Origin: Planctomycetota bacterium
GTDB lineage: Bacteria > Planctomycetota > B15-G4 > SIAN01
Assembly: GCA_028289345.1 (NCBI GenBank)
Contig: JANQQL010000010.1
Coordinates: forward strand, 682,001 to 746,000
DNA: 64,000 bases
Reading direction: 5' to 3'
In this document: positions 18,542 through 27,321 of the stretch, one piece after another
How positions within the stretch are numbered: the first letter of the stretch is position 1
How the letters are laid out: every line of letters begins with the position of its first letter
Made by a program: the position numbers and the translations under genes
The notes under the pieces: model-generated
The model's database searches: none
What the model was told of the DNA's origin: nothing
What the model saw: the letters and a program-made list of their open reading frames with translations, nothing else

Positions 18542-19188
18542 ACGGGAAAAATTCGCCTGATCGGGAAGAGATCATCCGTCGTATGGCTGAGTCGAAGAAA
18601 CCCTTAGACGAGCTCCGCAATGTCGACCTCGAGGCGGCCGAGGACCTCGAACGTTTGATGGGCTTGCTCGACGACACCGGTCGAGAAGAACGTCACAACA
18701 TGGCCGAGGCGGATGCGACTCGTTCGGCACCCGGAGATGACCTGGTCGACGTCACGCTGAAAGCCGTTCGCCAACGCCCTTCGGCTCCCCGCCGATGGAC
18801 CGGGCTGCTGGTCGCCGCGGCACTCCTCCTCTTCGCAGGCTTGTGGTGGATGCCGTCCAAGACCACGCCTCCCCAGAACCAACTTCTGGGGGATTCTGAG
18901 CTGGAGCTCCTTTCGCCGAACGCCGCCTCCTCGGAGTTCGGCACCTTCGAGTGGAGGGGAGAACTTCCCGAGGGTGGCTGGTACGAACTGTACGTGTATG
19001 GTGCGGAGGATCCGGTCACCGCGGCTCCGCGAATCGCGAGCCCCCACCTTGCGGAGGAGCGATGGCAACCCAGTGCCGAGGAACAAGCGCTCCTCCCCGA
19101 CGCCATCGAATGGGAGGTGCGAGTGCTCGATCGCTCCGGCGAGCTCATCGAATCGCGACGGGTTTCCGCCTCACGCTCGTCACCATAA
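18538..19188 (+). CDS. Probable transmembrane anti-sigma factor
   Basis: A 216-residue single-pass membrane protein. Residues 1-80 are charged and helical and would be cytoplasmic (sigma-binding), one transmembrane helix (WTGLLVAAALLLFAGLWWM) lies at about 87-106, and an extracytoplasmic beta-rich domain follows (FEWRGELPEGGWYELYVYG). No zinc-type HxxxCxxC motif is visible. The role is inferred from topology and from the four-base overlap with the ECF sigma gene upstream. Its 3' end overlaps the following CHAT-protease gene by 79 bp, so all three are likely made from one mRNA. It could instead be a non-regulatory membrane accessory, but anti-sigma is the best reading. Confidence 0.7.
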   Translation: MNGKNSPDREEIIRRMAESKKPLDELRNVDLEAAEDLERLMGLLDDTGREERHNMAEADATRSAPGDDLVDVTLKAVRQRPSAPRRWTGLLVAAALLLFAGLWWMPSKTTPPQNQLLGDSELELLSPNAASSEFGTFEWRGELPEGGWYELYVYGAEDPVTAAPRIASPHLAEERWQPSAEEQALLPDAIEWEVRVLDRSGELIESRRVSASRSSP

Positions 19189-21782
19189 CCACCGCCCTTT
19201 CGGCGGCGAACGCTCAGGAGTCCCCGGAGTGGACGGAGCGACTCAATGAAGCGAACGCCCTTCGCGCAGAAGACCCGGAGGGCTACGTCCTCGAGCTCGA
19301 AGCTCTTTGTGACGACCTGCAAGAAGCGCAGGAGATGGGCGAGCTGGAACGAGGGTCGCCGGGAGGAAGAGCCCTGTGCCAAGCTCTTGAAAGCCTTGGG
19401 CGCTTCGCCGAAGAGTACTTGACCGACGAACGCGTGGACTTCCTCCGAGCCTCCTCGGAGTGCGCCCGGGAACTGCTCGATCCTGAGAGCGTTGCGAGAC
19501 CTCTGTACTTCGCGGCCGACATGCTCCGCCTCGAGGCTCGTTACAGCGACGCCCTCGAAGTTATTGAAGAGGCGCTCACGGTACGAGGAGTCGGAGAGTC
19601 TCGTCCCTGGCTGTTGTGGCAGGAAGTCGAGGTGAAGCGCCGACTGGGTTCTTACCGCGAGGCATTGCAAGCGTTGGAGGAGCTAGACCGGGAGCTCCTC
19701 GCCCAGAGCAACGAAGAACTTGCCGCGATGGCCCTTGGGCTGCGTGCTCGCATTTGCATTGAGCTGGGACTGCTCGGACGCGCCCAGCCTCTCGTCGAGA
19801 AAGCGCTGACCCTTGCCCGTGAATGGAGAGATGCCGACCGAGTCGGGGCATGGATCACCGACGCGTACAAGGACGCCGCAAACCTCTCCCTCGTCCGGCA
19901 GGACAATCGGGAGGCGGTCCAGCGGGTCGAGGAACTCCTGGCGGACAAGGTCCTCTACGACGACTACCCGGTGGCCCGAGCCGACTTGAAGGTCCTTCAG
20001 GTTCACGGACTGCTGTACTTGGAACGGGAAGACCCCTCGCGTCCCCGTCGTTCCCAGGAAGTGGCGCAAGAAGCCCTCGAGGAACCTCGTTTGCCGCCGC
20101 AGTTGAAGATTGACGCGACGATGCTTCTCGCCTCCTCTCTGATTGACGCCCGGCAATTCGACGCCGCGCAGAAAGCCCTGCAACAGGTCCGAGTCCTCAT
20201 CGCGGACACGGGAAAGGGCAATCAATCTTCCTTATCCATGGCTCTCTTGTCCGCTCTTGAGACGAGACTTGTGATTGATCGTGGCGGGGCCGGGGACGCC
20301 ATTCATTCGTCGGGAATGGCCTTGCACCGAGCCTTTGAACATCTTGCCAGCCAACGTCGCCTCTTGCCGCTTCGGAAAGGAGGTGTCTCGTTCTTACGCA
20401 ACCTCACCTGGCGAGAGGTGATCAGCGAATTGATTCGGTTCGAGATCCTCCGAGATCCCACCGCCGGGCCGCAGAAAGGCCTGGACGTCTTGCTCCAGGT
20501 GGAAGCACTGGGATCCGTCGCTCGCCGCTTGGATCTCCCCCCACTCACCTCAAAGGAAGTGATCGAGCAGGTCATCCCGGCGGTGGGAAACTCCGCCTAC
20601 TTCTTCTTCGCCCCCCACCGATCTCACGGGTTCGTCATCACGGAAGAGCAAGTCCATCACGAGTTCTTACCTCCCGAACCCCAGGTAGAGGTTCTCGCTC
20701 TTCGCCACAAGGCGGCGGCTTTCACGCCGATTCATTCGATCGCAGCAACAGATCGAGACCGGCACAATGAAGCAGAGCGGGCCATGGCTCGAGAGCTCAG
20801 CGCGCGCGTTCTTGGGCCCGTGGAAGAGCACCTCAGGGATGCCACCGAATTGGTGATCGTCGGCGATGACCTTTGCGAATACCTTCTTTGGGAGTGTCTT
20901 CCTTTCGAACAACACTCCTTCCTGGGCACCGCGATCCCATTCTCGCGGATGCCCTCCTTCGTGCTGGCCCAACACTTCCGGAGCGCGGGGCAGCACCCAT
21001 CCACGCAGTCCTTGGATCTCCTCCTGGTCACCCGGCCCCAGCCAGAGTCGTCGGTGATCTCACGCTGGCCTCAGACTCAAACACTGGTACTGGCGCCGGG
21101 GACCGAACAAGACTTGAGCTCCCCCTACGCCACGACCCAGGTCCTCCTGGGAGCTGCCGCCACTCCCCAGGCTTTGCTGACTTCCCGACTGAATGAAACA
21201 AAGGTCTTGCAGCTACTCGTTCATGGCGTCCAAGACCATCCGCGCGAAAGACCCGCAGTCCTCGTCCTGAGCGCGGAACAGGAATCTCTCGGCCTTCTCG
21301 GCGCTCGAGAACTCGAAGAGTCCCTGCACAATGGCGCGCCACAACTCGTGATGCTGACCTCCTGCCAATCGGGAAGTGGTCCGGTGCGCTATGGAGACCC
21401 GGGTGCCACCAGGCTGACGACTTCCTGGTTTCTTCGCGGCGCCCGTCACGTCATCGCCTCCCCTGCCAACTTGGACGCGGACGCCACCGTGCAGCTCTCG
21501 AAGGCATTCCACGCAAGACTGGCGCAAGGCCTCCCTCCCGCCACAGCCCTTCGTGACGCCCGACTGGATCTCATCACGGATGGGCGGACCGCCCCCTTCT
21601 ATCACGGCTTGCTCCAGATCCACGGAATCGACCGGGAGCCGCTGTTTGCTCCCAGCGAAACGACATCCGACGATCCGACATCTCCCTCGAACAGTCGATG
21701 GGCGGTGCTGATTGTCAGCGGGGTGTTGGTGGGCGCCTTCCTCGGGTTTGTTCGCCGTCGATCGACCAGCTCTCCCCGTTAG
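19110..21782 (+). CDS. Exported TPR-CHAT caspase-like protease with C-terminal membrane anchor
   Basis: An 890-residue protein. The start at ATG 19110 gives a twin-Arg-rich n-region and a hydrophobic core (LTLVTITTALSAANAQ, cleavage near residue 35); later starts would remove the signal. Residues about 40-480 are helical TPR-type repeats. The C-terminal CHAT domain (clan CD, caspase-like) has the catalytic His in LQLLVHG (H705) and Cys in LTSCQSG (C752), followed by the usual FLRGARHVIAS and ATALRDARLDL segments. The last helix (WAVLIVSGVLVGAFLGFV) with an RRR tail anchors it. The protease should therefore face the periplasm. It is coupled to an ECF sigma and a putative anti-sigma gene. CHAT proteases in other systems cleave partner proteins on activation; the target here is unknown. 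Confidence 0.85.
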   Translation: MGGASARSLRRAHRIATGFRLTLVTITTALSAANAQESPEWTERLNEANALRAEDPEGYVLELEALCDDLQEAQEMGELERGSPGGRALCQALESLGRFAEEYLTDERVDFLRASSECARELLDPESVARPLYFAADMLRLEARYSDALEVIEEALTVRGVGESRPWLLWQEVEVKRRLGSYREALQALEELDRELLAQSNEELAAMALGLRARICIELGLLGRAQPLVEKALTLAREWRDADRVGAWITDAYKDAANLSLVRQDNREAVQRVEELLADKVLYDDYPVARADLKVLQVHGLLYLEREDPSRPRRSQEVAQEALEEPRLPPQLKIDATMLLASSLIDARQFDAAQKALQQVRVLIADTGKGNQSSLSMALLSALETRLVIDRGGAGDAIHSSGMALHRAFEHLASQRRLLPLRKGGVSFLRNLTWREVISELIRFEILRDPTAGPQKGLDVLLQVEALGSVARRLDLPPLTSKEVIEQVIPAVGNSAYFFFAPHRSHGFVITEEQVHHEFLPPEPQVEVLALRHKAAAFTPIHSIAATDRDRHNEAERAMARELSARVLGPVEEHLRDATELVIVGDDLCEYLLWECLPFEQHSFLGTAIPFSRMPSFVLAQHFRSAGQHPSTQSLDLLLVTRPQPESSVISRWPQTQTLVLAPGTEQDLSSPYATTQVLLGAAATPQALLTSRLNETKVLQLLVHGVQDHPRERPAVLVLSAEQESLGLLGARELEESLHNGAPQLVMLTSCQSGSGPVRYGDPGATRLTTSWFLRGARHVIASPANLDADATVQLSKAFHARLAQGLPPATALRDARLDLITDGRTAPFYHGLLQIHGIDREPLFAPSETTSDDPTSPSNSRWAVLIVSGVLVGAFLGFVRRRSTSSPR

Positions 21783-22168
21783 GCCAGCTGTCACCCGTGA
21801 GAGTCGTGCAAGGGCGAGAACTGTGGCGGGAGCTTCGCGACAGTCCTTTGCGAAGCGGCTCAGCGGTGGCTTCAACGGTCCTCGTGCCGGTCGATCGAAG
21901 GGGAGCGGTGCCCTCGGGGCTCGCCGGGCCCAACGCCGCTTGCAGTTCCGGTAAAGTCTCGACTCCTGTCCGAATCTCGGCACACCCCAGTCAATGCCGT
22001 AGAGTCTTTGTCCTACGGAACCCTACGGTCAACGCTCAATCCCCCCTCGCCCTCAATGTCGCGCCATTTCCTACGGAATTCCAGAACCACTGGGTATGGA
22101 GCGTCGCGAACAGTGTGATGAAAACTCTGTGACACTCGATTCTTGCCCCAAACTCTCGGGAGTTTCTC
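21783..22168. other. Intergenic region between the CHAT gene and first YadA-repeat gene
   Basis: No gene seen. A hairpin GCTTCGC (21832-21838) / GCGAAGC (21850-21856) may end the CHAT mRNA. Further on, CCTACGG occurs three times (22012, 22022 and 22070), with the inverted CCGTAG at 21997, a possible repeated binding site ahead of the next gene. Confidence 0.5.
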
Positions 22169-23191
22169 ATGACCACTCATTCCATTCGTCTTGCGATTGC
22201 GCTCCTTCTTTCCAGCACCATTGCTTCGAATGCCCTCAGTCAAGTCTCCCGTAGCCGCAACGCAACGTTGTGTTCACTGACGCCGGATCAAGCGGAGTTT
22301 CTCAGTCACGTCGAGATGGTCGACTTGCCGGATGGGCAAGGAGGATTCGTGCGAACTGCCCGAATCACTGGCCTGAACTTGCAGATCGTCAATGGCCTTG
22401 GTGCAACCAACGGATTTCCAGACGACGACACTCAAACTCATCCGTTCTATGTGACGACGAACGGACTGGGCAATCTCATCGTCGGATACAACGAACTCGG
22501 AAACCCCCACGGCGACGACCGACTGGGCTCTCACAACGTCGTCGTTGGACATCGCAACTCGTTCTCCGGTTTCGGCGGCATGATCGTCGGCTCCGAGTGC
22601 AGCATTTCCAGGGGATTCTCAACCATCACAGGAGGTCGGAACTGTGTGGCCAGCGGAAACTTCGCTTCGGTGAGCGGCGGCGTTTCGAACACGGCAAGTG
22701 GTGGCGGCGCTTCGGTCAGCGGTGGACAGTGGAACACCGCCAGTGGTCCGCATTCGTTGGTCAGCGGAGGGGATTCCAATCACGCAACAGGCTATGCCAG
22801 CAGCATCTCTGGAGGCTACAGGAATGAAGCCCTGGGCGTGATGACCTCCGTGAGCGGTGGACAGTACAACAGAGCCGACGGAGGTTACCTCTATTGCTAC
22901 CAAGGAAACCGCTACGTGTTTGGCATCGGAGGATCGATCAGTGGAGGCTCTCACAACCATGCCCTTGCCGACGAGTCCTCGATCATTGGCGGCACTCGGA
23001 ACATCGCTTCGGGATTTCAGTCGTCGATCAGCGGTGGATCCGACCACTTGGCGACGGGCAAGCTGTCTTCCGTGAGTGGCGGCCGCGAGAACCAGGCGTC
23101 GGGGGATTCCAGCACGGTTGCCGGGGGCTACCAACGAGTTGCGTCGGGCTCCGACGACTTCCGGGCGGGCTCACTTTTCGAGGATCAATGA
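22169..23191 (+). CDS. Secreted YadA-head-repeat (beta-roll) protein, paralogue 1
   Basis: A 340-residue exported protein with signal peptide MTTHSIRLAIALLLSSTIAS; GGGAG lies seven bases before ATG 22169. A conserved N-terminal region (about 45-140) reads ITGLNLQIVNGLGATNGF and NLIVGYNELGNPHGDDR. Residues 150-327 are about twelve 14-residue repeats of the form 'sSvSGGy.NtAsG', the left-handed parallel beta-roll of YadA heads. No YadA outer-membrane anchor or coiled stalk follows; it ends in DDFRAGSLFEDQ, a tail shared with the paralogues at 37407 and 49041. It is probably a surface or extracellular protein. It lies directly downstream of the ECF/anti-sigma/CHAT cassette. Confidence 0.85.
   Translation: MTTHSIRLAIALLLSSTIASNALSQVSRSRNATLCSLTPDQAEFLSHVEMVDLPDGQGGFVRTARITGLNLQIVNGLGATNGFPDDDTQTHPFYVTTNGLGNLIVGYNELGNPHGDDRLGSHNVVVGHRNSFSGFGGMIVGSECSISRGFSTITGGRNCVASGNFASVSGGVSNTASGGGASVSGGQWNTASGPHSLVSGGDSNHATGYASSISGGYRNEALGVMTSVSGGQYNRADGGYLYCYQGNRYVFGIGGSISGGSHNHALADESSIIGGTRNIASGFQSSISGGSDHLATGKLSSVSGGRENQASGDSSTVAGGYQRVASGSDDFRAGSLFEDQ
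22616..23150 (+). repeat. 42-bp-period coding repeats (YadA beta-roll units), copy 1
   Basis: Degenerate tandem units of about 42 bases encode the 14-residue SGG/ASG repeats. They are protein-level repeats, with synonymous differences between units, not a CRISPR array. Confidence 0.8.
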
Positions 23192-23483
23192 CCCCGACCA
23201 GCGGAGCGACTGCTCTCGGAAAGTGGTGAGCTGCAGGAAGTCCGAAGACGGACGGGGCTCGCTTCCGACAGGCCGTCTCGCCTGCACGAACTCTCATCAA
23301 GCTTGGGATGGCCGGACCCTTTGCCCAAGGGCGGCGACAGAATCTCGGGATCGACAGCGCTCCCTCAACGACAGCGCCGCCGAGCGACCAGCATCGTCTC
23401 CAGGTGGGGAGCTGCTGATCGCCGGCGGCATCTTGTCAGGCTGTCTGTCAACTCTCCGCCGACTCTCTACCGACGAGCCGCAA

Positions 23484-25109
23484 TCATGGATCCGGATCTG
23501 GCTCCATTCCACCATTGCCAGGCCCGGTGCCTGACTGACTGATTCCCAGATTCACCCCACTTCCACCACCGTTTCCGTCATCAAGAAGAACTCCCGTGGT
23601 GATTGTGAAAGGGGGACTGGTGTAGACCGTCTCCGTGTCTTGACCGACGTAAAAAACGTACATCACCGGTGGTGACTGGGACACGATTTGACCGTTGTCC
23701 TTCTCGAAGGTCGTGACGTGAACCCAGTAAACGTCATCGGAGCCGACAACCACCGGAAGATCCTCAATCCAAATCGGCACCTGTTCGTCACCCTCCCCCG
23801 CAGGATCGCTGACGACATTTGCCGTCGCGGTGTCAGAGATCGGCAGCCCGGCACCGGCGGCATACCAAGCAATGGCTCGGATCTCCAATGAGTTCCCTTG
23901 ATCATGGAACGGGTTGTCAAACAGAATCCCGAGATCTCCCTCCATCAGCTGAAGGTTGAAATTGAGAGTGGCGCTGATCACAACTGGCTCCAACGAACTC
24001 GCATCCACCACATCGTTCTCGAGGTAGGTCACCTTCTGCCCGAGTTGCTCCGGATAAAGCATGTCGTTGTCACCGTCGAGGTCGATGTCCGCGATCACCG
24101 GCCAGGCAACATTGCCGGGAGAATTCTGGATCGGCGTTGCGGGAACGAACTCCAACGTCTGACCCACGATACGGCTGAAGGTCGTGGTCGTGGGTGCGCG
24201 ATTGAAGAGCTCTCTCGGATTCTGGTCCGCCACCCGGCTGAACACGACCTCGTCGTTGCCGTCGTTTCCCAGGTCACCGGTGGCCAAGACCGAAATGTCG
24301 GTCCCCGCCAGAATCGCTTGCTCGGTCCCGGTGTAGTCTGTCACGGTCAAGTACTGCGTGCCATTGACCTTGACCACCGCCGGCAGCCGATCGTAGGTCG
24401 AGCTGCTGTCACGAATGACTCCGAGAAGATCGCCGGTTTGGCCAAGTAGAAACGACATCACTTCGGTGCCGTCCTCCTCGAGAATCTTGGTCCCGCTGCT
24501 CGCTGTCATGATCGCGATCTCGAGCTCGTCGTTGCCCGTGATGTTGAGCAGAACGAAGTCCACCGACTCCGCGGGAAGGGTCAGGGTCGTCTCCACGGGT
24601 GTCGTCGGAATGTCTTTGACGAACGACAGGGTGAGACCATCCGAAGAGAGACTCACCACATCCAAAGATCCGTCATCATCGATGTCTCCTACTCGAATGC
24701 GGCGGGCGTCTGCTTCTCCCCCACCCAGGGACGCGCTGGTCCAGGTGTTCGTCGCGGATTCGTGCCACCAGCGATCGATTCCCGTGCTCGTGGCGACCAC
24801 CAGACCGTCTTGGCCGTTCTCCCCCGACCCTTCGAGAATCGCGAAGTCCGTCGTGGTGAACGAGCCGATCTGTCCGACGTAGTCGTACAAGGCGGGACCG
24901 TAGCAGAGATAGAGCTTCCCATCGGCCGCCACGACGGCATCCGGGAGCCCATCGGTCGTGAGCTGCCCGACTTCGGTGCGACCCAACGTCATTCCCGAAA
25001 GTTGAGTTGCCCCAACACTTTTCAAGTCTCCCGGGACCATTCCTGATTGGCCGCGGGCGAGGGAACTCGGAAGTAACGCCAAGATCACGAGAGGAGCGAG
25101 CAAACGCAT
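23484..25109 (-). CDS. Exported VCBS/FG-GAP beta-propeller protein
   Basis: A 541-residue protein with a signal peptide (MRLLAPLVILALLPSSLARG) and GGAGA ahead of ATG 25109. Propeller blades carry calcium-type loops such as VGDIDDDGSLDVVS, LLNITGNDELEIAI, TGDLGNDGNDEVVF and IADIDLDGDNDMLY, typical of integrin-alpha-like FG-GAP/VCBS repeats. The C-terminal 150 residues form a separate beta domain that ends in a Gly/Asp-rich tail (DDGNGGGSG...DPDP). It is probably secreted or surface-bound, with a structural or ligand-binding role. It converges with the YadA-repeat gene; 292 bp between them contain no visible gene. Confidence 0.8.
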   Translation of the reverse strand: MRLLAPLVILALLPSSLARGQSGMVPGDLKSVGATQLSGMTLGRTEVGQLTTDGLPDAVVAADGKLYLCYGPALYDYVGQIGSFTTTDFAILEGSGENGQDGLVVATSTGIDRWWHESATNTWTSASLGGGEADARRIRVGDIDDDGSLDVVSLSSDGLTLSFVKDIPTTPVETTLTLPAESVDFVLLNITGNDELEIAIMTASSGTKILEEDGTEVMSFLLGQTGDLLGVIRDSSSTYDRLPAVVKVNGTQYLTVTDYTGTEQAILAGTDISVLATGDLGNDGNDEVVFSRVADQNPRELFNRAPTTTTFSRIVGQTLEFVPATPIQNSPGNVAWPVIADIDLDGDNDMLYPEQLGQKVTYLENDVVDASSLEPVVISATLNFNLQLMEGDLGILFDNPFHDQGNSLEIRAIAWYAAGAGLPISDTATANVVSDPAGEGDEQVPIWIEDLPVVVGSDDVYWVHVTTFEKDNGQIVSQSPPVMYVFYVGQDTETVYTSPPFTITTGVLLDDGNGGGSGVNLGISQSGTGPGNGGMEPDPDP

Positions 25110-25166
25110 GAGTGGATCTCCAAAGGATGAGAAGAGCGATGGGGCAATTTGCTTCGCCCGAGGATC

Positions 25167-25182
25167 GCAACCGGTCGGTTGC
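25167..25182. promoter_or_regulatory. Interrupted palindrome upstream of the VCBS gene
   Basis: GCAACCG-GT-CGGTTGC lies about 58 bp upstream of the VCBS start codon. It could be an operator or a short hairpin in the leader. The rest of 25110-25544 holds no gene that I can support. Confidence 0.3.
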
Positions 25183-25544
25183 GGAATCGCCGGGCTCTCC
25201 GCTTCGCGATTTTCGTCCGACGATCGGTTCTCACAACTTCTGGAGAAATTGGAGATCCGTCAAGAACAGAAGTCTGAATCGCTCCAAACTCTCCGGGTAA
25301 CACGGCAAATCCGGCCGTTTCCCCGAACAACAGCCGAAAAAGGGAGCGGCCAAGAGGGGGGAGCCAGGAAGCACTCCTGCCGGCCAATCCCGACTTTCTC
25401 CTTGGCGAGCCCAGGCCGAGCGGGGAGGCATCTCGCCGATGGTCGATCCACACCAGACGACCATGATCCTGGGATCACTGCTCGGACGGTCCCCTCAGCC
25501 TGGGGCCACGCAAGACAGGGCCTTTGGCTCCCGCGTCCGCGTCG

Positions 25545-26789
25545 TCAGTCAGCGATCCCGGATGACGCATCCTCTCGAATGTCGAACGCCATCACTTTCG
25601 ACTGGTCGCGAACATAGAGAACCCCGTTCGCAATCGTTGGCGCCGTCCAGGCAGTCTCGGACAGTGGCTGAAACGAGGAGATGACGTCGAGTCCGTCGGG
25701 CGAAACATTGGCCAGGTGGAGTGTCCCGACCTCATCGAGCATGTAGATTCTGCCATCCGCGTAGGTGCATGTCGCATTGTTGTAGCCCCGTTCTCGCCAG
25801 GCAATCTCGCCCGTTTGGATGTTCACCGCAACGAAGATGGTCGGCGCCGAGGTGCCGCTACTCCCGTAGAGATAGTCATCGACCCGGATGCACGACGAGT
25901 GGAACAATCGGACTCGCGGATGACGCCAAACCGCTTGAACCTCGGTCTTCCCTTCGACTTGGGTCAAACGCAGAACCTCTGAGTACCCGTCACTGTGAGA
26001 ACTGATGTAGAGCAATCCCTCGTGCCAGGTCGGAGTCCAGCAGTTGTTCTTGTTCAAGTTCTGGTGAGGATGGCGCCAGAGGATTTCGCCGTCGAGAGGG
26101 TCGATCCCAACCACCTCGGTGGATGCCATCAGCACGATCTGCTCCTCGTTCTCCAGCCGGATGACGAAGGGCGACGCATAGCTGACGTCGATGGGGGCGC
26201 TCTCCCAGACAATGTCGCCCGATTCGAAATCGAATGCAACCACCCCGGAGTCCTCTCCTCCCACCGCAACGATCACCGAGTCGTCGTAGCGCAGCGGACT
26301 GATCGAGTAGCCGAACATATGATCCTTGGCGCCAAACTCGACCTTCAGATCCCGGGACCACACCAGACTTCCCGTGTCCTTGAGAAGACAATGAAGGTGC
26401 CCCGAGAAACCGATTCCGACGATCCACTCCCCATGAACCAACGGAGTCGAGTTCGGCCCCTTCCCAAAGTCCAACCTTGCTGCTTCGTGGGGAACGGAGT
26501 CCCATTCAAATCCCCACAAGAAGGAGCCATTCCTTGCATCGATCGCGGCCAGCATCTCACGATCTTCGGGAGAACGAAACATCGAGTACATGCGATCGTT
26601 TTCGACCAGAAGTGACGCGTAGTTCCCAGCGATCGGGAGCTCCCAGAGAGGCTCCAACCCTTCTTCCGGCCAAGACTCCAACAATCCTTGGTCCGGCGCC
26701 ACGAAATCGCGGGTGGGGCCTCCGAATTGCAACCAAGAAGAGTCCTCCGAGACCAGAACGAAAAGACCAAGAATCACAAAGGCCCCCAT
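25545..26789 (-). CDS. Exported PQQ-like beta-propeller protein, paralogue A
   Basis: A 414-residue protein with a short signal peptide (MGAFVILGLFVLVSEDSSW); AAGGA precedes ATG 26789. Blades show the PQQ-repeat (quinoprotein/BamB-like) pattern 'a.D..tG...W': LAAIDARNGSFLWGFEW, VAFDFESGDIVWES, VGIDPLDGEILWRH, VAVNIQTGEIAWRE. The residues that ligate PQQ and calcium in alcohol dehydrogenases are not evident, so it is probably a structural or binding propeller, not an enzyme. It is paralogous to the protein at 28635-29918, sharing for example VGGEDSGVVAFDFESG versus VGGDQHGVVALEPSDG. It lies on the other side of the binding-protein gene at 27322, in opposite orientation to the paralogue. Confidence 0.82.
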   Translation of the reverse strand: MGAFVILGLFVLVSEDSSWLQFGGPTRDFVAPDQGLLESWPEEGLEPLWELPIAGNYASLLVENDRMYSMFRSPEDREMLAAIDARNGSFLWGFEWDSVPHEAARLDFGKGPNSTPLVHGEWIVGIGFSGHLHCLLKDTGSLVWSRDLKVEFGAKDHMFGYSISPLRYDDSVIVAVGGEDSGVVAFDFESGDIVWESAPIDVSYASPFVIRLENEEQIVLMASTEVVGIDPLDGEILWRHPHQNLNKNNCWTPTWHEGLLYISSHSDGYSEVLRLTQVEGKTEVQAVWRHPRVRLFHSSCIRVDDYLYGSSGTSAPTIFVAVNIQTGEIAWRERGYNNATCTYADGRIYMLDEVGTLHLANVSPDGLDVISSFQPLSETAWTAPTIANGVLYVRDQSKVMAFDIREDASSGIAD

Positions 26790-27321
26790 GCCATTCCTTT
26801 CTCTCGCGAGTCTCGTCGGGACATCGTCAAGCGCCACGCCGATGGATCGCCCCATCGACGTCGATCTCAAGCAGCCGGTCACTCGAACCCGGTGACGAAA
26901 CCGGACCCGACCCACCGGCACTCCGAATGGGAGGCGTCCCCCTGCCGCGAAAAATCCAAAGAGAGGATGGTCGGACGATCCGCCGACGGATCGAACCCGG
27001 CGTACGGGTCGGGAGGCTCCGTCCCGCTCAGGCGATCAGCGCCATCCCCACAGCCAGTGGGAGGAGTGCGGAGAGCAGCTCCGCATGCTCGTTCCGTCCT
27101 TGTCCCGATGTGGGTCCATCGGGGCCGGCTCTCGAAGAGCTGGGGAACCCGTCAAAGCGAAGGACGTCGTCATGAGAATGAGCCGCGGGGGTCCCACTTG
27201 AAGTCGCAGAACAACGATGTTGGTGATACCGACACCGGCTGGGGAGAACTTGGAAAATGATCGCCGATCCCGACAATGACAGCGACTTGCGGCGAATCCA
27301 AACCTCGTCCTCCAGGAAACC
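26790..27321. other. Intergenic region between PQQ-like protein A and the binding protein
   Basis: 532 bases without a supportable gene; it carries divergent promoters. A hairpin TGCGGAG-AGCAG-CTCCGCA lies at 27067-27085. I looked for a cobalamin-riboswitch core ahead of the BtuF-like gene and did not find one. Confidence 0.45.

Noticed and set aside
27028-27276. Minus-strand frame ending in a hydrophobic helix
   Set aside because: The last residues resemble a membrane helix, but the remainder is non-protein-like and no start signal is visible.
26790-27321. Cobalamin riboswitch ahead of the BtuF-like gene
   Set aside because: Looked for the conserved cobalamin-riboswitch core on both strands; the GCCAGTGG stretch near 27050 does not fit the consensus.
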